From: CAYHOI01 sp964358175
GTDB lineage: Bacteria; Margulisbacteria; Riflemargulisbacteria; GWF2-35-9
Assembly: GCA_964358175.1 (NCBI GenBank)
Contig: CAYHOI010000094.1
Span: forward strand, 1-7,156
DNA: 7,156 bases
Direction of reading: 5' to 3'
Shown in pieces: positions 1 through 6,707 of this stretch. Both the position numbers and the translations under genes were made by a program. The notes beneath the pieces are model-generated. The model was given only the letters and a program-made list of their open reading frames with translations, had not been told where the DNA came from and made no database searches. Every line of letters begins with the position of its first letter. Position 1 is the first letter of the stretch.

Positions 1-1992
1 ATTGCGTACCAATTTCCAACTGAAAAAAATGACCAGCTTCTCAAAGTTAGTACATCTAAACTCAATTTGGCGAAACTATATAGTTATTCTCCTGATGATA
101 TTGTTGAAACGTGTACCGATTTGAAACATCCGCTTGATCAATTAGATAAAATTAGTCCTGTCATTGACATAAAAGAAATCAAAGAAGAATCGCCTATTTA
201 CTACATTTACCAGCTCCTTTTGCTCGTGGGACTCATTCCTTATCGTTGGAGAATTTATCAAACAAAATATTATGGAAAAACAGTCGAGGAAATCGCTGAA
301 ATGAAACTGGGCGCGGATGAAAGCAGAGCCTTGCAACAACAACGAGGGATATACGGTATTTTCCGAACTATATTCCTAAAACGTATGGAGTCTTCTATCA
401 GTTCAATTCAGGCCTCATTACGCTCATACAAAGAGAAGCTAGTTCTTTTTCAAGAAGGTGTTAAACAACGAAAAATCATAGGATTGAAAGACATGGATGC
501 TATTCGCGAACTCTTGAAGCGTGAAGATGCTGAAATATTAGAAGATGACGACGACCAGGAAGCGTCTGATATTCTAGATGTTCTTGATGATAAAAAATAC
601 AACATTCCGGCTCTTGAACTGGATATCGAAAGAGACTTAGACATTATCGATGTCTTACTAAAGCAGCTAAATTGTTTTGAAGGAGAAGACCCAAAACTTC
701 TGAAACTGATAGAGCAGATTCAGATTTTACACAAACAAGGGACAAACAACCGAAAAGTCCTTGTCTTTTCCTATTACGCAGACACCATCAACTATCTTGC
801 AAAGAATATGAGCAAACTCTCAAATGATCTTATCAATGAACAAAATAGTGCTTTTTTGTCGACCAGCAACCGAGCCGATGCCGAGAACTTAGCTTGTCGA
901 TTCTCGCCCAAGTCCAAGAATTACACATTTGATCAAGGTCCGGAAATCACCTATTTATTCAGTACTGATATTTTGTCTGAAGGTCAGAATTTGCAGGATT
1001 GCGGTATTATCATCAATTACGACCTTCACTGGAATCCTGTTCGGATGATTCAACGAAACGGACGTATCAATCGGCTTGGCTCTGTTTTTCATGATGTCTA
1101 TGTTTACAATATGAAACCGGAAATGAAGTTAGAATCCTATCTTCTACTGGTTAAACGCCTTGAAAACAAGATTAACATGATTAAATTCGCGATAGGCACC
1201 GATCAAACAGTTCTGGGTGAAGCCGCAAATCCAATGGAGTTTATTGAAAGCATCGAAGACCTTTACAGTTCTGACGAAAAGAAACGCATGGACGCAATGA
1301 CTCAGCTTGAAGTCGCGGGAGACTTTCTGCTGGCTGAGGATGACTTCATTCTCGATCTCAAGAAATTTAATGCTTCCAGTAATGACAAATACAAACAACT
1401 GATCTACAACATTCCAAAAGGTAAGTGGGGGTGTATGCCAAGTTTATGTCAGGATAATGATCATGATGTATTTGTATTGAGCCATTTGTATAAAGAGAAA
1501 ATGACGCTTTCATCACAGTTTATTTCCGTTAATCGACGTGACCTTATCGTAAGCGTTGTTTCTCATCTTCATGCCCTGAACTGTTTAAAAACAAATTCCG
1601 ATGATAATCAGCGAATCCAAGATAAAATCATGGATAAACAACTGGTTATTACGAAAGCTGAAGCAATCGACAGCTACGCATCAGGACACTATGAAGAAAT
1701 CACTTTAAAAGGCCAGCAGAAACAAATCATGGAGATTCTTGTCGAATACCATTATCCATTTGAGACCATACGCCAAGTTCGGGACAGTTTCCAGACGACC
1801 AATTTCCTATATAAAAAAGATATCGATATGCTCTTGCGACAGATTATCAAAATTAGAAAAGAAAACAAGAACTTCCAGCCATACCTTGCCAAACTCATTC
1901 AAATCGCTCAGTCCATAGCCGAAGACAAAGCGGATGTGATTCTACCGACACATGTTAAACCTGTTCTATACTATGTTCGAGAGAATAAATAA
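1..1992 (+). CDS. SNF2-family (SF2) helicase, C-terminal part; 5' end outside window
   Basis: This is an ATP-dependent DNA translocase/helicase of the SNF2/SF2 type, probably the motor subunit of a restriction or defence system. The frame is open from base 1 with no stop, so the gene starts upstream and the TTG at base 67 is only an internal codon. Counting codons from base 1, LKRMESS at 126-132 is typical of the end of the first helicase half. KVLVFSYY (252-259) begins the second RecA domain. DILSEGQNLQ (from 323) is motif V and QRNGRINR (351-358) is a textbook motif VI with both arginine fingers. Walker A and DEAH motifs must lie upstream. A very acidic linker is at codons 175-197. The last 270 or so residues are a helical tail of unknown role. 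In related systems the N-terminus may carry a PLD-like or other nuclease, but that cannot be seen here. An adenine methylase follows after a toxin-antitoxin remnant. Class 1 DISARM DrmD is an alternative identity. Confidence 0.9.
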   Translation: MAYQFPTEKNDQLLKVSTSKLNLAKLYSYSPDDIVETCTDLKHPLDQLDKISPVIDIKEIKEESPIYYIYQLLLLVGLIPYRWRIYQTKYYGKTVEEIAEMKLGADESRALQQQRGIYGIFRTIFLKRMESSISSIQASLRSYKEKLVLFQEGVKQRKIIGLKDMDAIRELLKREDAEILEDDDDQEASDILDVLDDKKYNIPALELDIERDLDIIDVLLKQLNCFEGEDPKLLKLIEQIQILHKQGTNNRKVLVFSYYADTINYLAKNMSKLSNDLINEQNSAFLSTSNRADAENLACRFSPKSKNYTFDQGPEITYLFSTDILSEGQNLQDCGIIINYDLHWNPVRMIQRNGRINRLGSVFHDVYVYNMKPEMKLESYLLLVKRLENKINMIKFAIGTDQTVLGEAANPMEFIESIEDLYSSDEKKRMDAMTQLEVAGDFLLAEDDFILDLKKFNASSNDKYKQLIYNIPKGKWGCMPSLCQDNDHDVFVLSHLYKEKMTLSSQFISVNRRDLIVSVVSHLHALNCLKTNSDDNQRIQDKIMDKQLVITKAEAIDSYASGHYEEITLKGQQKQIMEILVEYHYPFETIRQVRDSFQTTNFLYKKDIDMLLRQIIKIRKENKNFQPYLAKLIQIAQSIAEDKADVILPTHVKPVLYYVRENK

Positions 1993-1993
1993 C

Positions 1994-2000
1994 AAAGGAG
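1994..2000 (+). promoter_or_regulatory. Ribosome binding site of the PIN toxin remnant
   Basis: AAAGGAG starts just after the helicase stop codon, 7 bases before the ATG at 2008. The good spacing favours 2008 as the start over the second ATG at 2014, which would sit 13 bases away. Related proteins often begin at the equivalent of the second methionine. Confidence 0.65.
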
Positions 2001-2007
2001 AATACTT

Positions 2008-2120
2008 ATGGCAATGAGAGTCTATACCGATACGTCAGTGTTTGGGGGGTGCTTTGAACCTGAGTTTAGGGAATGGTCGTGCAGGTTAATGGAAGAACTC
2101 TAATGGAGGTGGTATCATGA
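2008..2120 (+). pseudogene. PIN-domain (VapC-type) toxin remnant, internally deleted
   Basis: An ORF of 31 codons (stop at 2101-2103) reads like the first strand and helix of a PIN-domain ribonuclease: RVYTDTSVFGGCF followed by EFREW. This carries the first metal-binding aspartate (residue 8). Intact family members are about 150 residues, so the rest of the domain and the other acidic active-site residues are missing. A different frame just downstream reads RTLMEVVS and stops at TGA 2118-2120, overlapping the next start codon as ATGA. That resembles the C-terminus of such toxins (a pattern like T-P-x-E-V). The simplest reading is an internal deletion of roughly 120 codons with a frame change, joined near 2090-2100. 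The N-terminal match is seen directly and recognised from the family. The C-terminal remnant and the deletion are inference. The fragment cannot be an active nuclease. Confidence 0.65.
2105..2110 (+). promoter_or_regulatory. Strong ribosome binding site of the antitoxin-like gene
   Basis: GGAGGT lies 6 bases before the ATG at 2117 and matches the anti-Shine-Dalgarno sequence almost perfectly. It is much better than anything before the methylase start at 2266, which makes it the likely entry point for ribosomes that then reach the methylase. Confidence 0.7.
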
Positions 2121-2263
2121 AAAAAACAAAGATTAGTCATCAAGTAGATGCTGTTAAGATGATGAGAACTCTGCGAACCAGTCTTTTTAATACTTACTTA
2201 AAGAACCCTGAGTTAATGAGAAAAGATTTAGAATCAGTTCGAACGCAGTACCATTTCAAATAG
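2117..2263 (+). CDS. Small antitoxin-like protein (partner of PIN toxin), orphaned
   Basis: This is a 48-residue, basic, probably helical protein. It contains DAVKMMRTLR (residues 11-20), a signature of the short proteins encoded directly after PIN-domain toxins of the type found just upstream. The C-terminal part with D-L-E-S-V-R and a terminal Y-x-F-K also fits that family, where the usual ending is a short I-R-x-x-Y segment. By position and resemblance it is the antitoxin or toxin-associated partner. The frame is intact although the toxin is not, so it is either a recent orphan or kept for another purpose. It starts at an ATG with a strong Shine-Dalgarno site, and the ATGA overlaps a possible relic stop of the toxin. 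It ends 2 bases before the methylase ATG, so the two are probably translationally coupled. The assignment rests on family recognition, not on an alignment. Confidence 0.7.
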   Translation: MKKTKISHQVDAVKMMRTLRTSLFNTYLKNPELMRKDLESVRTQYHFK

Positions 2264-2265
2264 GG

Positions 2266-5200
2266 ATGCTCTCTACATCGCTAAATCTCGTAGATAAAGC
2301 CATCCAGGATTCTTATCAAAGACCTGGCTTTAAGTCGGTTCAGGCAATCATCAGACAGATCATTGAGCTATTTGGTGTAACCGACACCCCGTTTCGGCTA
2401 GCGGCTTTTGAACGGCTTACAAAAAATAAAAGCTGGGTTGAAGATGCCCCAGGATTCGGTGACGGACGCAAAGCCAGTTATGTTGTTGCAGAAAACAACA
2501 ACAAAAACTTGGATTTCAAGGCATTTATTGTGTCTAGTCCGACAAAACGAACCATCTTTAATCTGATGATGCTCTCTCCCAATTTCGAGGATGAAACCTA
2601 TTATCAAGATAAAAATATCGGAATCGACTTCATTATTCCTAAGTCCCTCGACCGAGTCATTGTCGTTCTGAGCAATCAATACAAGATCAGGACGATGGAA
2701 CTTTATAAAGAACTAAGACCCACCCAATATAAGATTTTTTCTGAGTTGTGGCTTCGTACATTTGACTTTAATAATAAAGCCCAGACACACAAATTGTTAT
2801 GGGATAGCTTTGATATACATGAACTCAATAAAGAGTTTTACAAGAAAATTGCGGAATTATTTGTTGAATGTAAGCAAAACCTTGTTAAACTTGGAAGGCT
2901 GGATGACCGAAAAGCGGCTCAGTTCACGACGCGGCTGATAGGCCGACTTATCTTTTGCAAATTCCTTGATGTTAAAGAACTCATTTCACCCGGGCAAAAA
3001 TACTTCGACATCGGAAACCAAGAGTCCACGAATTATTATCGCGAGAAATTAGAAAAACTATTCTTTCGAACCCTCAACACGCCTATTGATGAGCGTAAAA
3101 CAACGCTAATGGATACGTCCATCGATACACAGACCCCGTATCTTAACGGCGGACTCTTTGAATATAAGGCCGATGATCTGTATGACCCAGATTACCCCAT
3201 CAACCCTCAGCTTTCTTTTCCGCCGGATTTTTTCCAACGGTTTTATGTGTTTTTGAACAGCTATCATTTCACAACTGACGAGAGTACTGCTGATTTTGAG
3301 CAAGTCGCGATTGATCCTGAGATGCTGGGACGAATCTTTGAAAACCTACTTGCAGAACAATCAGAAGAGAGTGGTGAACAAGCACGAAAAGCCAAAGGGG
3401 CATACTATACGCCTCGCGAAATTGTGGATTATATGTGCCGCCAAAGCTTGAGGTATTATTTGGAATCAAAGCTTGAATCGTTGGCTCAGAAAGACCGACT
3501 GTTAAATATCCTCTTTGAAAAGAGAGAGATGAACTATGAGGACGATGAAAAAAAGCTATTACGAGACAACAAATCTCTAATTACCGATGCCTTAGACAAA
3601 GCTAAAATTCTTGATCCGGCTTGTGGATCAGGGGCTTTCCCGATGGGAATGCTTCATATCATCCTCGAAATGTACGAGAAATGCGATAATCGACTTGATC
3701 CCTACAAAACTAAAGTGGATATCGTCCACAATAACCTTTACGGGGTCGATATTGAACCGATGGCGGTTGAGATTTCTAGGCTGCGGGCATGGCTCTCGCT
3801 CATCATCGATGAACGAATTAATCCCCGAGAACCAAATATGGGGATTGCACCGCTGCCCAACCTGGACTTCAAGTTCGTTTGTGCTAATACGCTGATTAAA
3901 GCACCTGAGAATAATAAAAAGCGCGACGATCAGTTATTTCAGCTCGATAGTTCAGACTTCTTTGATCGTTTCGAGAAACTGGTTTCGGACTACTTCGCTG
4001 AGCATGATGCAACCCAAAAAGGACAACAAAAAAAGAAGATTGAGCAATTGATTGACGAAAAAGTCAAAGAGAAGTGGGACGCATTAATGGATTTAAGCAC
4101 CTATGCTGGGAAAAAACATAAGGCTCTCGAAGATAAAAACAAAAAGCTGATCGATCTGCATTCGTATGAAATGAGTACGTGGGAAAGTTACAAGAATATC
4201 TTTAAAAATGAACCGGTTCGTTTTTTTGAGATCAAATATTTCTTCCCTGATGTTAAAGGTGGCTTTGATATTGTTATTGGGAATCCTCCGTATGGGGCTG
4301 ATATTGATAAAGTATTGTTAAAGCGAATTGCCTCTAGGCTAATCGGGAAAGTTAGCAAAAATAGTGCTTCGCTATTTATAAATATCGCTCAATTTAATTT
4401 AATTAACTCAAGGGGAACACTGAGTTTTATTGTCCCAAAGTCATTGCTTTATTCTGAATCTTGGTTTAGTACGGTTCTTAATCTTCTTTCGAATACCCAT
4501 GTTTTAGTTGATGTTGAGAAAGCATTCGATGACGTGAAGCTTGAGCAAATAGTTTTTATTTACTCGAAGTGTTATGCGTCTGATTCATACAGGGCTATGA
4601 AATTTATAAATAATATTTTTATTAGAACAACACCCATTAATAAAAGCATTGTAACCCAGTATAAAGCATGGCTCTGTGATGTTTCTGCAGAAGATCTTGA
4701 GGTTGCATCAAAAATGCTTAGTAAAAGCAAAAAACGTTTTGGCGAAATTTCGATAACAAAACGTGGTGTTGGCCTCCAAAAGTTTTTAAAAAACACAGGG
4801 GATTTCCCCGTTGTGGGCGGGAAAAATATTGGAAAATACTCGGTTGCCAATGTTAAGGGGTTTTTGTCTCAGGCCGATGTGCAATCACACAAGAAAAAAC
4901 TAGAGCATATGCAGCAACCCAAAATAATAAGCCAAGATATTATTGCACATATACAAAGCCCCATCCCCCACATACAAATTGCAAGTTATTTTGATAGTAT
5001 TGGCGAAATCTATTCTGTCGATACAGTTCAAAATACCATTATAACCGACTCGACTTATGACTATCGCTTAATACTAGCTCTTCTAAATTCAAAAATAACT
5101 AACTGGTATGTGTATAAATTTATTTATTGTTCTGCTATTAGAACCATGCATTTTGATAGTTACTATATTGGGAAAATATTAATCCCCCTTTATTCAAACA

Positions 5201-5361
5201 ACAATTCAATCATTGCACTTGTTGACCAAATCCTTTCAGCGAAAAAGGCTGATCCAAAATCCGATACATCCGCACTCGAAGCCGAAATCGACAAGCTTGT
5301 TTATCAGCTCTATGGATTGACTGACGATGAGATAGCGATTGTAGAGGGGAGTGCGAAGTGA
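2266..5361 (+). CDS. Eco57I/PglX-type N6-adenine DNA methyltransferase with target-recognition region
   Basis: This protein transfers a methyl group from S-adenosylmethionine to N6 of adenine in a specific DNA site and is probably the self-marking subunit of a restriction or defence system. The 1031 residues contain, in order: an N-terminal region (1-345) without a recognisable active site; an M-L-G-R-I-F-E-N-L-L segment followed by GAYYTP (378-383); SAM-binding motif I DPACGSGAF (450-458); motif II VDIEP (494-498); a lysine-rich helical insert (about 590-650); and catalytic motif IV NPPY (673-676). From about 690 to 1000 is a TaqI-C-like target-recognition region, including L-L-N-S-K-I-T-N-W. 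This gamma-type order is that of Eco57I and PglX. I see no PD-(D/E)XK nuclease motif, so it is probably methylase only. ATG 2266 is the first usable start after the in-frame stop at 2209. It has no good Shine-Dalgarno site and probably depends on coupling to the preceding small gene. The recognition region is markedly AT-rich compared with the catalytic core. Confidence 0.93.
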   Translation: MLSTSLNLVDKAIQDSYQRPGFKSVQAIIRQIIELFGVTDTPFRLAAFERLTKNKSWVEDAPGFGDGRKASYVVAENNNKNLDFKAFIVSSPTKRTIFNLMMLSPNFEDETYYQDKNIGIDFIIPKSLDRVIVVLSNQYKIRTMELYKELRPTQYKIFSELWLRTFDFNNKAQTHKLLWDSFDIHELNKEFYKKIAELFVECKQNLVKLGRLDDRKAAQFTTRLIGRLIFCKFLDVKELISPGQKYFDIGNQESTNYYREKLEKLFFRTLNTPIDERKTTLMDTSIDTQTPYLNGGLFEYKADDLYDPDYPINPQLSFPPDFFQRFYVFLNSYHFTTDESTADFEQVAIDPEMLGRIFENLLAEQSEESGEQARKAKGAYYTPREIVDYMCRQSLRYYLESKLESLAQKDRLLNILFEKREMNYEDDEKKLLRDNKSLITDALDKAKILDPACGSGAFPMGMLHIILEMYEKCDNRLDPYKTKVDIVHNNLYGVDIEPMAVEISRLRAWLSLIIDERINPREPNMGIAPLPNLDFKFVCANTLIKAPENNKKRDDQLFQLDSSDFFDRFEKLVSDYFAEHDATQKGQQKKKIEQLIDEKVKEKWDALMDLSTYAGKKHKALEDKNKKLIDLHSYEMSTWESYKNIFKNEPVRFFEIKYFFPDVKGGFDIVIGNPPYGADIDKVLLKRIASRLIGKVSKNSASLFINIAQFNLINSRGTLSFIVPKSLLYSESWFSTVLNLLSNTHVLVDVEKAFDDVKLEQIVFIYSKCYASDSYRAMKFINNIFIRTTPINKSIVTQYKAWLCDVSAEDLEVASKMLSKSKKRFGEISITKRGVGLQKFLKNTGDFPVVGGKNIGKYSVANVKGFLSQADVQSHKKKLEHMQQPKIISQDIIAHIQSPIPHIQIASYFDSIGEIYSVDTVQNTIITDSTYDYRLILALLNSKITNWYVYKFIYCSAIRTMHFDSYYIGKILIPLYSNNNSIIALVDQILSAKKADPKSDTSALEAEIDKLVYQLYGLTDDEIAIVEGSAK
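5344..5351 (+). promoter_or_regulatory. Ribosome binding site for the membrane protein
   Basis: GAGGGGAG lies inside the 3' end of the methylase gene, 6 bases before the GTG at 5358. It supports that GTG as the true start, together with the GTGA stop-start overlap. Confidence 0.6.
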
Positions 5362-5798
5362 ATAAATCAAAAAAATGGGCTGACGTTAGGAGTATTGCTA
5401 ACTCGTTTGTACAGGTATCGGCACTTTACTCCATGATATTTGCCAGTATTATTCTCGTGATGAATCCTTTTTCTCCTGAGCAAATTGCTACAGTATCTGG
5501 AACATATTGGGACTTTAATATGGCGTTGTTAACAACACTTTCTTTGCAGTCAGCAAACAACCAAATAGCAATAAGCCTAATCTTGTTTTCGTTCATTTTA
5601 CAATTGACGAAGCTAACCTTCCTTACAAAAACATGGGATGATGTTCTCAAAACTAACCTAATAGGCATAATGTTGGCACTGATAGTTTGTTCAAGCATCG
5701 TTTATCCTCTCTTTTTGATGAGAGACTCGATTTCCAAACAATTGGCGACAAAAGCTGAAATCATTCTTAAAGAGAGGGCTGCTGTAAATAAGAAATGA
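5358..5798 (+). CDS. Small three-helix membrane protein of unknown function
   Basis: I do not recognise a family. The 146 residues have a short charged N-terminus and then three hydrophobic segments at about 17-38, 69-89 and 100-121. A roughly 30-residue polar loop separates the first two, and a short loop containing W-D-D separates the last two. The C-terminal tail (122-146) is charged and likely helical. There is no signal-peptidase site and no obvious enzymatic motif. Both ends are positively charged, so the orientation is unclear. The gene starts at a GTG with a good Shine-Dalgarno site, overlaps the methylase stop by 4 bases (GTGA), and is itself overlapped by the next gene (ATGA), so it is made together with them. 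A small membrane protein in such a place could be a membrane-acting effector or an anchor for the downstream protein. That is a guess from context only. Confidence 0.8.
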   Translation: MNKSKKWADVRSIANSFVQVSALYSMIFASIILVMNPFSPEQIATVSGTYWDFNMALLTTLSLQSANNQIAISLILFSFILQLTKLTFLTKTWDDVLKTNLIGIMLALIVCSSIVYPLFLMRDSISKQLATKAEIILKERAAVNKK

Positions 5799-6706
5799 AT
5801 AGACCTTGTGTAAGTAGTAAAGAATGTCCCAAGAAAAATGAGGCTGGAAATTGCCTTGTCCCCGCCTCTGATGGTTTATTGGCACAATGTGTTGGGGACT
5901 GGTGCCAAGAAAAATACTTCTTTCTACTAAGTTACTTGAAAGCTTCCCGACAGGCTCGAAAGAAATTCGCAGATAAAGGTAATGCCGTCTATATCGATTT
6001 GTTCTCAGGAAATGGGCTATGTGTCATACAGCGCAAGAATTCTGAGATTGATAATGGGTGCATACAAGTTCTTAACCTAAAAGAAAATCGATTTACTAAT
6101 CATTTCTTAATGGATATCTCTGAGGATAATATTTCAATGCTTGAACAAAGACTTGATGGGCGAAAAGATTTCCAGTGTATACATGGGAACTCAAATGAAT
6201 CAGTAAATACCTTGGTCGATAAGTTAAAGAAAACAGATTACAAATATCATTTTGCATTTATTGACCCATTTGCCCCAAGAGCACTTAAATTTAGTACGAT
6301 AAAAAAATTGGCTGAGTTGCCAAGGATGGATATGATGATTCATTTCCCAATTGGGTCGATCAAACGGAATCTCCAAACTTGGATTGATGCATCTGGAGAC
6401 ACAATTCTGGATTCATTTTTAGGGACATCAAAGTGGAGAGATGTTGTAAAAGCAGATACAGACGACGATGCCATAAAACTTCTAGGAATCTTTAAAGACC
6501 AACTCGTACTTGCTGGTTATCCCGAGGAGAATTTGTACGCTTTTTCAGATACTGATAAGTCTTCTGTGGTTCAGCTTGCGAAAATTAGAAATTCAAGGAA
6601 TGCACCGCTCTATTATTTGATTCTCGTATCAAGACATTCTTTGGGCAAGAAAATGTGGGACAGTGTCCTGAAATATTTGCCTTCCGGGCAGAAGAGGTTG
6701 TTTTAG
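5795..6706 (+). CDS. tcmP: Three-Cys-motif partner protein TcmP-like
   Basis: This 303-residue protein belongs to the TcmP group, named because its gene neighbours the three-Cys-motif (DUF5131, Gp37/Gp68) gene, as here. It has the layout of a class I (Rossmann-fold) methyltransferase: a G-D-W-x-x-E-K entry segment at 34-40, YIDLFSGNG (66-74) as the nucleotide- or SAM-binding loop, F-L-M-D-I-S (104-109) at the end of strand 2, and FAFIDPFAP (153-161) in the place of the catalytic loop. A conserved-looking M-M-I-H-F-P segment follows. DPF is not the NPPY of DNA amino-methylases, so substrate and activity are unknown. The N-terminus carries five cysteines (5, 11, 20, 32, 37) that might bind metal. 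It starts at ATG in an ATGA overlap with the membrane protein and ends 1 base before the next start. No strong Shine-Dalgarno site is seen, so coupled translation is likely. The family call is firm and the methyltransferase role is inferred. Confidence 0.88.
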   Translation: MNRPCVSSKECPKKNEAGNCLVPASDGLLAQCVGDWCQEKYFFLLSYLKASRQARKKFADKGNAVYIDLFSGNGLCVIQRKNSEIDNGCIQVLNLKENRFTNHFLMDISEDNISMLEQRLDGRKDFQCIHGNSNESVNTLVDKLKKTDYKYHFAFIDPFAPRALKFSTIKKLAELPRMDMMIHFPIGSIKRNLQTWIDASGDTILDSFLGTSKWRDVVKADTDDDAIKLLGIFKDQLVLAGYPEENLYAFSDTDKSSVVQLAKIRNSRNAPLYYLILVSRHSLGKKMWDSVLKYLPSGQKRLF

Positions 6707-6707
6707 C

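Noticed and set aside
67..69. TTG at 67 as the start of the helicase gene
   Set aside because: The frame is open back to base 1, there is no Shine-Dalgarno site before it, and the helicase N-terminal motifs (Walker A, DEAH) are missing, so the gene must begin upstream.
450..644. Serine-rich ORF on the minus strand
   Set aside because: It is the antisense of the helicase's acidic linker (Asp/Glu codons read backwards give Ser and similar residues). There is no ribosome binding site or family resemblance.
2266..3300. Methylase N-terminus as a type IIG restriction nuclease domain
   Set aside because: Type IIG enzymes carry a D-x(n)-E-x-K site near the N-terminus. I could not find a convincing one, so no nuclease is annotated.
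3611..3895. 94-codon plus-strand ORF inside the methylase
   Set aside because: It overlaps methylase motifs I and II in another frame, has no ribosome binding site, and has the composition of a shadow frame.
4782..4794. Near-palindromic T-run/A-run possibly acting as a terminator or operator
   Set aside because: It lies in the middle of the methylase coding region (Lys-Phe-Leu-Lys codons), has no GC stem, and sits in an AT-rich stretch where such runs arise by chance.
4572..4850. 92-codon minus-strand ORF under the methylase recognition region
   Set aside because: It lies wholly antisense to a well-supported coding region and lacks recognisable motifs or start signals.
1..5361. Complete class 1 DISARM or BREX system
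   Set aside because: Only a helicase and an adenine methylase are visible. No drmA/drmB or pglZ/brxC-like gene follows, and the next genes are unrelated to those systems.
5426..5698. 90-codon minus-strand ORF opposite the membrane protein gene
   Set aside because: It is antisense to the overlapping-gene operon. The plus-strand frame has a good ribosome binding site, stop-start overlaps and coherent membrane segments.
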